Shown: positions 48,719 to 58,806 of the stretch, piece by piece
Position numbering within the stretch: position 1 is the first letter of the stretch
Layout of the letters: each line of letters starts with the position of its first letter
Assembly (NCBI GenBank): GCA_027923505.1
Contig: BROI01000010.1
Span: forward strand, 186,001-250,000
Source: Mayamaea pseudoterrestris
Lineage: Eukaryota > Bacillariophyta > Bacillariophyceae > Sellaphorales > Sellaphoraceae
Direction of reading: 5' to 3'
DNA length: 64,000 nucleotides
Translations under genes and position numbers: made by a program
The notes under the pieces: generated by a model
Database searches by the model: none
Told to the model about the DNA's origin: nothing
The model's input: the letters and a program-made list of their open reading frames with translations, nothing else

Positions 48719-50159
48719 CTAATAGTCGCCACTTGATTCAAACCGGTAGCGGTCGCACCCACTCACATTTGCCTGCGCATTCAGTGCGTTGCATCGCTCG
48801 TAAATCTTCGATACTTCAAAATCTTTGCTCGACACAAAGGTCAAGAGTGGGTGACCAAAGGCGCTGGCATAAAATTTTGCGGCCGAAACTTCGACAAACG
48901 GCATACATGGCCACCAGTGTTGCAATAAGACGCGCCACTCGCCGTGCTCCTTGCGCACGCCCACCAAAAGCATGGCAGATTGCTCCGACCATGAGCGACC
49001 AGCGTTACGAGCACTAATGTACGGGAAATGAGTGTCACTGGCGCTGTATGACACATCCATGAGGCGCTGCGGATCCAACTTAAAGTGACGCACCAGCGCC
49101 GGGCCGTGGTGCCTCAACAAACCAGCCAGTTGCGAGGCGCGTTCATCAACCTGCTTTTGAAATAAATGATCGTCATCATGGTAGCAATGGCTGTCGTGTA
49201 GATACATGTATTCGCCGGAAGCAATGGCTTGGAAACATTCCAAGGAACATCCCCCGCGCAAGTGCAAATAGTAGTGCATTTGGTGGCAGGTAAAGTGGCG
49301 CAAAGCATACTTGGTCATGTCGACAATCTCCAAGTGTTTGTTGCTGGCAGCGTTGTTGCTGTTTCGACACAAATACTCCTTGTAGGCGGCCAAAACGATG
49401 GGAGCGTGGATGAAGGAGAAAGTGCTGTTGGTGCTGGTGAAGCGTTGGCAAATGGCAAGGCCATTTGCAAATATATTGTAGCCACGTTCGCCATCCTTCA
49501 TACCGTACGTTCGAACCAAGGTTTCCATTTCCAAACTCAAGCCTACTGTTGCATCATGTACGGGAACGTCACCCAGTGACTGAAACAGTCGAACGGCGCG
49601 CTGAAACGGCTCCTTCGACTCGTCCAACAAATTGCTCATTGCCTCATTTCGATCGAAACCCCTTCGCTCTCTTGCCAATTGCTCAAAATGCATGCGCCCG
49701 TAGAGCGAGTACAGTACCAGCATTTTGTCTCGCAACAACTTGGGCGGTTGGCCGAGGCAAGCGTCAAAGCGATTGAAGGGTGTTTGCTTGCTGTATGACT
49801 CTGGGATTCCGCCGGCCACCAAGCTCTACATCGGTCAGCAAGTACCTTCCCCAGCCGTCGGCGCGAATGCGATCCTCCACGTCCAACTTGCTTGCCACGA
49901 ATCCATCCAAGTGAGGAACGTCACATTTCAAAAGGCGGCAAGTATTCATCATGGCAAGTTGTTCATCGTTGAATGATAGTAATTGCTCATCATCGTCACG
50001 CTCAAACGCCTGCTGCTGCTTTGTTAGAGAGGAAAACGAAGACGAAGAAACGTCGCTCGTCATCGTCAAGGAGGTGGACACATCTTGTCGCTGCATCGTC
50101 GTGCATCGCGTCGAAGAAGAAGAATATTGCTTGTGTTCTTGCATGTTAGGAGTTATCAT
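48719..50159 (-). pseudogene. Papain-like paralogue 1, frame disrupted
   Basis: The reading frame from MITPNMQEHK (50159) runs through RIRADGWGRYLLTDVEL to about 49820, where similarity to the neighbour continues in another frame (VAGGIPESYSKQTPFNRFDACLGQPPKLL). The rest to 48719 is open. Either a one-base frameshift or a 19-nt GT-AG gap (49801-49819) would restore the frame. The paralogue alignment favours a frameshift by length. In the C-terminal half the position equivalent to a papain His is Ser (EQSAMLLVG) and the Asn is His (LLQHWW). A Cys is kept in RGGCSLECF. It is probably inactive as a protease, or an assembly error must be excluded. The family is inferred from the paralogue. Confidence 0.6.
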
Positions 50160-50552
50160 TGCTGCAATGATAAAATACACGTTGAATGAGCTTTGGGCTT
50201 TGATGCACTAGATCGCCTGCCGAATCGCGGAATCGGTTGTGATTCAGCGAACGGACGAATGATCGGTACGATGATCTCTCACTTTTCGAAATCACTTGGA
50301 GTGAATCAATACTCGTACTTGTCATGCAGCGGCAGCTCGTATGATGGAAGGATTGTTTTGCGTTTCTGTTTCGCCATGGCGAAGAACGCGGCAAAATAAG
50401 CGAAGCAGTGACCGTGACAGCAGTCACGAATGTCTATTCATTCACGCGCGTCAGCAGCTATTTCATGGTTACCAGTGCAACGCAACATATTGGAACCCAA
50501 TCGTGTTTCATATACAGCTATATACACTCGAAAAACCATGGCAACGGATTCA
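50160..50552. other. Intergenic between the two papain-like paralogues
   Basis: Only short frames. A GGTACGATGAT segment (near 50256) resembles the ACCGGTACGA promoter motif. Confidence 0.4.
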
Positions 50553-51944
50553 TTACCATTCATGTGCATCACTCCCGTCCAAATCCGCTTCCGCATACAC
50601 GGCGTTGCACGTCGCAATATCTGGACGCAGCGGAAACCCACTGCACATGTAGAACAGTAAGTCTGCCTGGCTCGAAACCAAGTACTCCGCCGACATTTCC
50701 ACAAAGGGCATGTTGGGCCACCAGTTTTGCACCAGCAGTCGCCACTCATGGTCAACGAGTCGAGCGCCAACTAACACCATGACGTGTTTGTTGCTTGCAC
50801 CGTTCCAGTTTATGACTGGCGTCGTATGTAGTCCATCCACCAATGCAGGCGCCACCAGGTCGGTAGCCGAGCAGGACGCAGCCACGTCCATGACTCGCTG
50901 CTCCAGGGTAAAATTCTTGATTAGGGCGGGTCCGTACTGCTTCAAATGGGCGAGTATGTCAAGGCTGGAAACGCCCGCGTCATTACCGCTGCTGTCATTA
51001 AAGAACCTACCGGCGCGGTATATCAGCACATCTCCACCGCGAATGGTTTGCAAAACGTCAAATGATTCTCCACCACTCATCTGCAAATAGTGGTAGAGCG
51101 CGGCGCTGTCAAAATGGTGCAACACCAGCTTGGTAATGTCCACAATCTCCAATAATCCGTTGCGCAGCTGTGGCAGACGACTAAGGTAATCGGTATACGC
51201 CGCCATGACGATCGACCCATGCAAAAAGGAGCAACGATTCGAGCGGAGGACGCGCTGACACATGGGTATGGAATGGCCTTGGAATATGTTGAAACCATTT
51301 GTCGTACTTTTGTCCATCATGCCGTAGTTGTAAACGAATTCCTGCAGCTCGAGAGTGATTGCTAGTGCTTTGCCCGGTACATCGCCTTGCATCCGAAAGA
51401 GATGACACGCTCGTTCGAAAGATCCAGTACGTCTTTCCATGACGGGAATTCTCGAAAAGCGAAACGCCGAACTGGTATTAAGATGCGCAATATCGTCTCT
51501 TCCATAAAGTGATATCAGTACCATCATTTGGTTTTTGAGAAGCTTTGGTGGCCGACCAAGGCATGCACTGAATCGATTCCGCGAGAATATTGAATTGACA
51601 GCACGGCTGCTTGCTCCCTTGAGCTCCAAGTCAGTCAAAAGGCAAATTCCCAAACCATCAGCGCGAATAGCTTGTTCAACTTGCTCTTTATCTGCAATCA
51701 CTCCCTTGACTCGAGGAGAAAGGCAGCCAAGCAATTGGCATGTTGTTTCCATTGGCAGTGGCTGATAACATTGCAGACGCTGCGTGTTTTCGAATAGCTG
51801 CAACGTGGAGTTGATGGCCGAATGTTCGTCAGTCTCTTCATGGATCGGCGCATTCGCCAACGACGACACAACATGAAGACGCTTGGTCACTGTATTCGAC
51901 GCCATGCCCAAACAGGACATATTATGCTCGGGAAGTCCACTCAT
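50553..51944 (-). CDS. Papain-like (C39/C1-type fold?) paralogue 2
   Basis: 463 residues from MSGLPEHN; an upstream in-frame ATG would add up to 55. It shares with paralogue 1 RADGLG-CLLTDLEL, F-A-CLG-PPKLL, the helix LFRMQGDVPGKALAITLELQ, HYLQMSGGESFDVLQTI and the ending. The end NKHVMVLVGARLVDHEWRLL followed by VQNWWPNMPFVE has the spacing of papain-type His (H-x-V-x-x-V-G) and Asn (x-N-W-W) boxes. The position matching the paralogue's Cys in GGCSL is Glu (GGESF), so the catalytic Cys may be lost. The role is unknown. The pair looks like a local tandem duplication of a diatom family. Confidence 0.5.
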   Translation of the reverse strand: MSGLPEHNMSCLGMASNTVTKRLHVVSSLANAPIHEETDEHSAINSTLQLFENTQRLQCYQPLPMETTCQLLGCLSPRVKGVIADKEQVEQAIRADGLGICLLTDLELKGASSRAVNSIFSRNRFSACLGRPPKLLKNQMMVLISLYGRDDIAHLNTSSAFRFSRIPVMERRTGSFERACHLFRMQGDVPGKALAITLELQEFVYNYGMMDKSTTNGFNIFQGHSIPMCQRVLRSNRCSFLHGSIVMAAYTDYLSRLPQLRNGLLEIVDITKLVLHHFDSAALYHYLQMSGGESFDVLQTIRGGDVLIYRAGRFFNDSSGNDAGVSSLDILAHLKQYGPALIKNFTLEQRVMDVAASCSATDLVAPALVDGLHTTPVINWNGASNKHVMVLVGARLVDHEWRLLVQNWWPNMPFVEMSAEYLVSSQADLLFYMCSGFPLRPDIATCNAVYAEADLDGSDAHEW

Positions 51945-52686
51945 GGGGTCTACGCTGATTGTCGAGCGAATTTTCCCTATTGTTTTTGTTGCTGTGTGAT
52001 CGATGAGTACGATGCGGTTGGTTTTTGATCGCAAGAAGAACGGAACGAAACGTGTCCGCGGGCAAGTTTGAAGAAGCTGTATGCCGGCGTACGAATGGTG
52101 TCTTTTCACTTGTGCGCTATGCTAGCTACCACGTCATCTACCAGTTTTATATGTGCTGCGAAGGTGAACTTGTTGAAGGCAAACCAAATATATTTTTGTC
52201 GTCTGTACCTTATATAGGAACCCAGATGTGTTTATGCCGCTGGAATCTCGCTCAAAATAATTGTTTTTCTTCGCGATCATTGTTGCGATACAGTATATGG
52301 CGCCAGCTTGATCCATTGTTTCATATTATGTGCTCCTGCGTCTAGATTAGCTTTGCTGGAATAGAAGTATGTCTTTTCGTTGTTCCTACCGAGAAAGGGA
52401 ATCGACCTTACTGTTAATATCGATGCAATCGCCAAAGATCTTGCAATCGTCATCCGTTCAGTCGTGTAGAATGTCCTCCTGGTACTAAAAACGCGCATGT
52501 AGCACAGCCGCCAAACGTGCATTGTTTGAACTGTTTTGGCGATGGATCGATCGATGCCGCATTTTGCGGAGATTACGGTAGCACCTCACCTCTCGCTTCA
52601 TCATCCTACCATCAACCACCCCTCTTGATTCATCACAAGGCAGCATTTTATTCAAAACTTAGATCAATTTGCTGGTCGTGGAAACT
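51945..52686. other. Intergenic, about 740 bp, divergent promoters
   Basis: No gene recognised. It separates the minus-strand papain-like gene from the plus-strand membrane protein. Confidence 0.45.
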
Positions 52687-54328
52687 ATGTTCAAATCCGC
52701 TTCCTCCACATCATCATCGTCTCCATTTTGGAACATTACCAGCGTCTTTTCGTCCACCACCACCCAAAGTGGCAACGAAACCGACTGCGACGCCAGCACA
52801 ACCGTCGACGGAAACACTGGACACGAAATGATTGATAGGACGCTATCGCAAGTCGAAGGCGGTTTGCTGACCAAGGACTCTTCCTTCTTGTGCGCTCCCT
52901 ACAAGGCGGAACTCTTCCAGCAACAGATGGACGACTACGAGCCTGGTTCCAATCGACGAACGGCAGTCATTAGTGCGCTGCAAGACTTGGGCGTCAAGGT
53001 GTTCATCATTGATTCCGTCAGTACGCCAAGTACGTGCGACGTGGTCCATCACGTGCGTCGCGTCGTCAACTACATGGCGCGCGAAAATTGGAACGGAGGC
53101 AGCAACGTGCAGTCGTCGTCCAATTCCACGGCGAATACAGCAGCGACATGCAACGGGCCGTTACTGGGATACCAGCGATGCTTGCTCTATCAAGATAACC
53201 AAGGACGACTCTTCAACTTAATTTTGAGCGAGCATGCGATTGGACCCGTCGACCAATTTGTTCAATACTGCAACCGGTTCAGCAACATGGAGGCAGTCGT
53301 TGCACTACTGATACTGGTACGAACTCTTCCATCCGCTCGTGACGCTGTATTTTGCGATTCCTTCCAGCCAGCGCTACTGGCGGCAGTGCTTGGCTTTGTG
53401 CTGCGCGAGGAAACGAGTTTGTCGTGGCTCAACGTGACAATGATGGTGCGCGCCGCGCCATCCGTTTCGGCGGCACACTCACTCATGGGTATGCCAAGTC
53501 GAGACGCCATATATAAATGGACGCTGCTGTGTCTCGTGTTGGCTGGAGCAATACAGGGCACGCCGGCGCAAGTACTGTTATTCATGGGAATTACTGGCGC
53601 CTGCATGATGCTACTCGCCAACCTTGGCGCACGCGCATGGTACAATCTGCAATGGCAGCCGCAGCAATATGATGGCTTCGGAGCTTTCGTGCTGGCGTAT
53701 GCAACCGCCGTGATGGCTGGCATCATGGTGCCGTTCATGGCGCATCGAGACGTTCGTACCGGTGGTCGCGGGGCAGTGGAACATGTGTTGGCAACGTCGC
53801 TGGTAGTGGCTGTGGTGTTTACCATCACAAGCGTCACTCAAGTGCAGCAGCAAATACTTGGAATGAGTCATGTAAGTAGTATCAGCGCCATGGTTGGCTT
53901 GGCAATCAAGTACATTACGTGTGTCCCACAACCATATGGCTCACTCGAACTTTCTTCCGCAGACGTCAACTCAAAATGCTGTCAACTTGACGGTGGGTAT
54001 TTGGTGGCTCGTCACCGTCATGTGGTGTCTTTTGCTCGCCGCCGGTCGCCGCTTTCAGGACGCCAAACCTTTCGACTCGGAACGATTCCTCGTGCCGCAC
54101 CACTCATCGCCAGCTGGATACAAGGTTCCCTGCTTGCCCGACTACGAAATTGATCCAGCACTGGCCCGCATCGGAAGAATGTGGTTCATGCCGCCTTGTT
54201 TCCAACTTGTGTTCAGTTTGCTAGCGGTTTGTATCGTCGGAAGCGGTATGCTATGCTTGGTCTACTCCAACTGGGACGAGACAACCGCAGACCAAGTGCA
54301 AAGTACATTGAACGCAAATGATTTGTAG
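52687..54328 (+). CDS. Polytopic membrane protein, two exons
   Basis: Exons are 52687-53871 and 53963-54328, with a 91-bp intron (GTAAGT donor, TTCTTCCGCAG acceptor, phase 0), giving 516 residues. The N-terminal 180 residues are soluble (Ser-rich start, then an alpha/beta part). About seven membrane segments follow, for example MEAVVALLILVRTL, KWTLLCLVLAGAIQG, LLFMGITGACMMLLANL, GAFVLAYATAVMAGIMV, VLATSLVVAVVFTITSV, VGIWWLVTVMWCLLLAAG and a last one near the end. The layout resembles transporters with a soluble N-terminal half, such as ThrE-type exporters, but no signature is visible, so I leave the family open. The start is the ATG at 52687; the longer frame has no ATG. Confidence 0.65.
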
Positions 54329-54350
54329 CAATACATATATATTAATTTAT

Positions 54351-54400
54351 ACACTGATGCATACGTAATAACATTACACTGATGCATACGTAATAACATC
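54351..54400. repeat. Two exact copies of a 25-bp unit
   Basis: ACACTGATGCATACGTAATA plus ACATT/C is present twice in tandem, 22 bp after the stop codon of the membrane protein, probably in its 3' UTR. Confidence 0.9.
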
Positions 54401-55017
54401 AACAAGGTTAATCTCAAATAGAAAAGAAGTACAAGCTGCTTTATGCAACTGGGTTGAAACGTTTTTGTTTCTGCACCGTCACACCTTGATCCACTCCATA
54501 ATTGCGCGCGTCTCCCGTTTTTACAGCCGGCAATTTTGTCGGCGCATCAAGTCAAGCGTCATGGTACTCCATTATTTCCCATACAATCAAGACGTGTATC
54601 TACGGAACCTGCAAAAAATGGCAATACGAAGCGGTGTGAGCAAAATCTGTCACAACGAACAACCATTATTCATATCAAAAAAGTCGCATCAGTGTTAAAA
54701 AGCTCGATTTCATGTGTCACCATTGCAAAAGAGCTCAGACCCTCAGGATAGAATGAAACATTGTCATCATCAGCGTTGTCTGTCATGCAATCTTTCGCCA
54801 CAATCACTACTTACTAATGTGCCTTGGTGTTGATTGTCAATTGACATCTGTTTCGATAACCCTTTGTAGAGACAATGCCTGCTAAATCCGAACATGCGTC
54901 GCCAAGCAAGTCCATTGCGATTGTTTGATGGCTCATCTCCTACGTCATGCCAGGTATTTGCAGCTCATGGGAAGTAGGTGCAGTTGATGGCAAACGGCGG
55001 AAGACCGAAGAAAGGCG
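54401..55017. other. Intergenic, converging 3' ends
   Basis: Only short frames; no gene recognised. Confidence 0.5.
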
Positions 55018-57255
55018 TTACTTCATCGAGACGGAATACGATCTACCACCAGGGTTGTGAATATTGGTAGTACTCAGCATTTCTCCGTTTCGATGAACTG
55101 CCAACGCCCACTCGTACCATACTTTGGATTGCTCAAGACTCTGTTTTCGCCACAGATACACTCGAACACTCGCCCCCGCCGGAACAAGCAGCGGCTCGTG
55201 AATTGGAAAATATAGTGGAAACCAAGAGAACATGCCAACAGAAAAGTTGGTAGGCGCAATGGAGATGCAGCTGGTGCCTTGTCCGTTGCGACCCGTGTAC
55301 AAATCCGCCGAAAAGGTACCTAGCAAGCCAGTGCACGTCCATGACAAACCACATGATTCACTATCGTTCATTGTGGTTGTCGCGTTCAAATTTGCATCAA
55401 CGTGACCGTAGCCACTCCCATATCCACAACCACCATGACTCGCAGGTTCAAAATTCAACACACAGTCGCGATCATGCAGCGCCGACGGCAACGTCTTACT
55501 TGACGATGGATGCTCAAACACCCAGCACTCTTGCTCCGCACTCATTTGACTACACGCATGCGTTCGCACCACATATGGCGTCTCCATGGCCTTGACCATT
55601 CCAACCATGTTGGTCACGTGTTCGTTTGGATACAAGGCTTGCTGCTGCGCCTGCGCGTGCAGCTTGGCGGAATTGACCAGCGCCACATAGCTCGTGTAGC
55701 GACTCGGAATGGAAATGGTACTTGGTTGGCAAACAGCAGTCGCGTAGAACGAGTCCAAGCATTCCGGCGACAGCTCATTGTCGCCAAAGCTGCCAAGTAG
55801 CTCACTCACGACAATGTCGGCACGTTTGCCGTGATAAGACTCCAGCGTCACGTTCCGCAAGTCGGATGGCACAATCACCAGGTTACCGCCCGCGGCATAT
55901 TTCTGCCACTGCGGATCAGCTTGCGCCCTTGATTGCAGTATCAAGACGGCCGACGGATTCTTTTCCACCACGACGATGTTGAGCTGCGGAAAAAACTTGC
56001 CACTTGTAATTTGGTCGAGCGACTCGAAAGCATCCATGACGGCCGTTACGAGCGGACCGCGTCCCGCACCCACGACAAAGACGGTCACTTGCTGTGGCGG
56101 CGAATTATTGTTGTATATAATCAAATCTTGCAGCGCCATGTATATAGCTTCTTGATACTTGACATACTTGACTGGATCGCGCTCAAAGGTTTCGTACGTT
56201 TCATAGTCCAAATGGTCCGACAGCGGCTGCAGCGGCTTTTGCAGTCGATCCAAGTAGTTACATTCCATGCTTGCTTCCGGCGAGTCGCACGCAGATACGA
56301 CACTTGATTGCGATCGCAAGTGCTGCAAGTACTGTCGATACGGGAGACAGCCCGTGGCGCCTAGCGCTTGCGGAAGGTTGCTCAGTGACTGCGTATGAAG
56401 ACTCGGTCCAAACAAGATAAACTTGACGGTCCGCCCAATGCGCGTCAACGTGTGCGTCACGATTACTTGATGCAGCTTGGCCAGGGTGGGAAAGCCCTTG
56501 CGGTTCGTGAGAAACAACTTGGTGGACAATCCCACGGCAGCCACTGGTTCGCCCAGAAACACGTGCAAAAGTCGCATCTGTGACGCAAACGAGTCTGCTG
56601 TTGCTGCATTGTTCCCATTGCCTCCAATCGGCTGCAGTTGCAGCAATATTTTCACGTTGGAATTTCGTCCCACTAGTTGGTAGAATAACTGCCAGTCCTG
56701 CAACCCTTGCCGCGTGCAAGGCACGGGTACCCAGTACTGCATGGATGATGATGATGATTTCGTCGTGACGTTGCCTAGACGAGATGCGTACTGATGAATG
56801 AGTAACTCGTGATGAGATGTTGCGCTCATGCTTGCTTCGTCAATGTCGGTAACCATGGTTTCAGTATTACCATCGGTTGTAGTAGTACTGTTACCGAGCG
56901 AGGGCAATATGACGGCAGGCAGCTGCATGTGGTGGCAAAAGTCAAATGGAGTCGAGTCGTCATCGATGTACTTGCTCCACATATTGGTAGCATTGTCATG
57001 GTCCAAGATTCCCACCACGTTGCTGCGCCACCATTTCGCCGAGAGCGCGAGCACGTCGGATCGCGTTGTAATTTTATTGTCATTGTTATTCTTGTTATTA
57101 TTCACATTATTGCAAACGCCCGTCGTGATAAAGTCAAAGCCATCAAGTTGCGCCTGCTTGAGGCTCGCCGCAGCGTCGTATTTTAAGTCGTGGAGACACA
57201 AGCCAATGGAGAGCGCGCCGGGAGTAGTAGTAGTCAGTTCAGTGTTAGAAGACAT
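55018..57255 (-). CDS. PRMT5: Type II protein arginine methyltransferase PRMT5
   Basis: The 745-residue single-exon protein has the N-terminal TIM-barrel part with an Asn-rich insertion, then the Rossmann domain. Motif I is VFVVGAGRGPLVTAVMDA, motif post-I is LNIVVVEKNPSAVLIL, and the double-E loop is VSELLGSFGDNELSPECLD, diagnostic of PRMT5. The C-terminal beta barrel carries HEPLLVPAGASVRVYLWRK. PRMT5 makes symmetric dimethylarginine on histones and Sm proteins. The length exceeds the usual about 640 because of Asn/Thr and Asp-Ser loops. The 5' flank contains TACCGGTACGA at 57375, 120 bp from the start, and a GATACGACGCGA stretch. Confidence 0.95.
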   Translation of the reverse strand: MSSNTELTTTTPGALSIGLCLHDLKYDAAASLKQAQLDGFDFITTGVCNNVNNNKNNNDNKITTRSDVLALSAKWWRSNVVGILDHDNATNMWSKYIDDDSTPFDFCHHMQLPAVILPSLGNSTTTTDGNTETMVTDIDEASMSATSHHELLIHQYASRLGNVTTKSSSSSMQYWVPVPCTRQGLQDWQLFYQLVGRNSNVKILLQLQPIGGNGNNAATADSFASQMRLLHVFLGEPVAAVGLSTKLFLTNRKGFPTLAKLHQVIVTHTLTRIGRTVKFILFGPSLHTQSLSNLPQALGATGCLPYRQYLQHLRSQSSVVSACDSPEASMECNYLDRLQKPLQPLSDHLDYETYETFERDPVKYVKYQEAIYMALQDLIIYNNNSPPQQVTVFVVGAGRGPLVTAVMDAFESLDQITSGKFFPQLNIVVVEKNPSAVLILQSRAQADPQWQKYAAGGNLVIVPSDLRNVTLESYHGKRADIVVSELLGSFGDNELSPECLDSFYATAVCQPSTISIPSRYTSYVALVNSAKLHAQAQQQALYPNEHVTNMVGMVKAMETPYVVRTHACSQMSAEQECWVFEHPSSSKTLPSALHDRDCVLNFEPASHGGCGYGSGYGHVDANLNATTTMNDSESCGLSWTCTGLLGTFSADLYTGRNGQGTSCISIAPTNFSVGMFSWFPLYFPIHEPLLVPAGASVRVYLWRKQSLEQSKVWYEWALAVHRNGEMLSTTNIHNPGGRSYSVSMK

Positions 57256-58806
57256 GCTGTATCGTTATGTATGGCAGCGTGTTCTTTGAAGTATGGCAAC
57301 TGTATACGACAAGTATAAGCTTGATGCAAGAGCGAACGAAAGGAAATGCGAATGGATGGCTTGGATTTCGCCAGTACCGGTACGATGCTAACCAGTCCCG
57401 ATACGACGCGATTCTTCGTGACGAAACGAACGAAAATGGCATCGTCAGCAATCATTCCAAGCATCACTCTGTCGACCGTCATATCATTGACCAAGCCTAC
57501 AGTACTACCCGCCCGGAAATTACGCCGCATGAGTTTCATCGCATCATGAACTGACAAGGAGTGTTGCATTCCCGCGCGGGAGCGACAGACACACACTAGC
57601 CCGCGACGCATTGTTTGCACCGTAATTTTGGCATTCTCATGTATTAGTCGCCAAGAGATCTTGGCGATGTGGATCGTCTGCATATTAAACGATCGCTCTG
57701 ATGATGTCTCTTACATTTGCTTGGTGCATGGATGTTTTGCTACATTGCCAGGATTCGGCAAAAGGTTACGACGGCGTCACACGTACGCGCGCGCACATTG
57801 GCGCGTCCGCCACCACAATGCGCTGCACCCATCGTCCCGCCGCCACCATCGTCCCGCATGATCTTGATGTAACTCGACATTGATCCAGCAATGGAATCGT
57901 TTCTCGGTCGTCTCCTGCAGATGGAGCCCGCGTGTCTTTGGGTACGTACGTTACGATACGATACGATGAAGCGTCATTTTGACGGCAATGACGACAAAGC
58001 TAATGCTCTTTTTCCGACACACGCTTTCATTTCCAGGACATGGGCGCAAAAACGTCGCAATAAGCGCTTTGCCAACGTGTTGGAGATTGTCAGCGCGCGG
58101 CCCCATCGAGTACGCTCCTCCCGTCCAGCACGAGTTTGACATTTGCCGGTACGAAACGCGCCGACGGTTGGGAATACATGGAAAGCACATGTGTACTTGA
58201 GTCGTTAACATATGCCACCCATGTTGGTCTAGTAGCTGAAGTGCTTGATTTTCGTTGGCGGAACGACGCTCTCATTTGACGGCGCGGTGCGAAATCGCGA
58301 CTAAGATGAGAGCATGATGAACGAGTCGCCCGCACTCGACGACTAGAAAATGGCCTTGTATATTCTTCCAGCAAACATGCCCTTCGGACTGGATGTTGGC
58401 TACAAGTACTTGTCGATTGAGCCAAGTCCGCACGCAGTCGCAATGGCTGGAAGTACTATGATGGCCGTACCTTGTCAACACCAACTGGGACGAGACGACG
58501 CGGCAGCTCGCAAATGCGGACGATTGCAAGTCTGCGGGCAATCGTCGGTATGCTTGTGAGTATGAGCATTGGGCGCGCACGGAAAATATATGCGGACATC
58601 GCCAAAACGAACCCCAAAATGATACAGTGACACGATGGTCAATCCACCGTCTGCTCGCGGCCCGCAATTCAATTCAATACTTGAAACGACTGTCGTCTCT
58701 CTCTCTCCAACCTCCAGTTTCGAACCCCGCAGCATCATCAACATCTCCACTCTCGGCTTTGAACTTGTCTTTATCGGACAAATGCTACAACGTTCGCTAT
58801 TCAGCC
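57256..58806. other. Intergenic, about 1.55 kb
   Basis: Divergent promoter region of PRMT5 and the HA-repeat gene. Repeated TACGATACGATACGATGA (57952-57968) and CCGGTACGA elements occur. Frames at 57891-58139 and 58350-58559 (MALYILPANMPFGLDVGY) begin with ATG, but I see no family and no codon continuity, so no gene is called. Confidence 0.4.
57375..57385 (+). promoter_or_regulatory. TACCGGTACGA motif upstream of PRMT5
   Basis: An 11-bp block also found at 24163 and 33033; shorter forms occur at 50256 and 58145. It sits 120 bp from the PRMT5 start. Confidence 0.35.

Noticed and set aside
52687-54328. Firm assignment as a threonine/serine exporter (ThrE)
   Set aside because: The soluble-then-membrane layout is similar, but no ThrE signature can be seen, so only a polytopic membrane protein is called.
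57628-58600. One or more genes between PRMT5 and the HA-repeat protein
   Set aside because: Short frames only, no splice pattern or known motif. MALYILPANMPFGLDVGY was considered as an AAR2-like start but the resemblance is too short.
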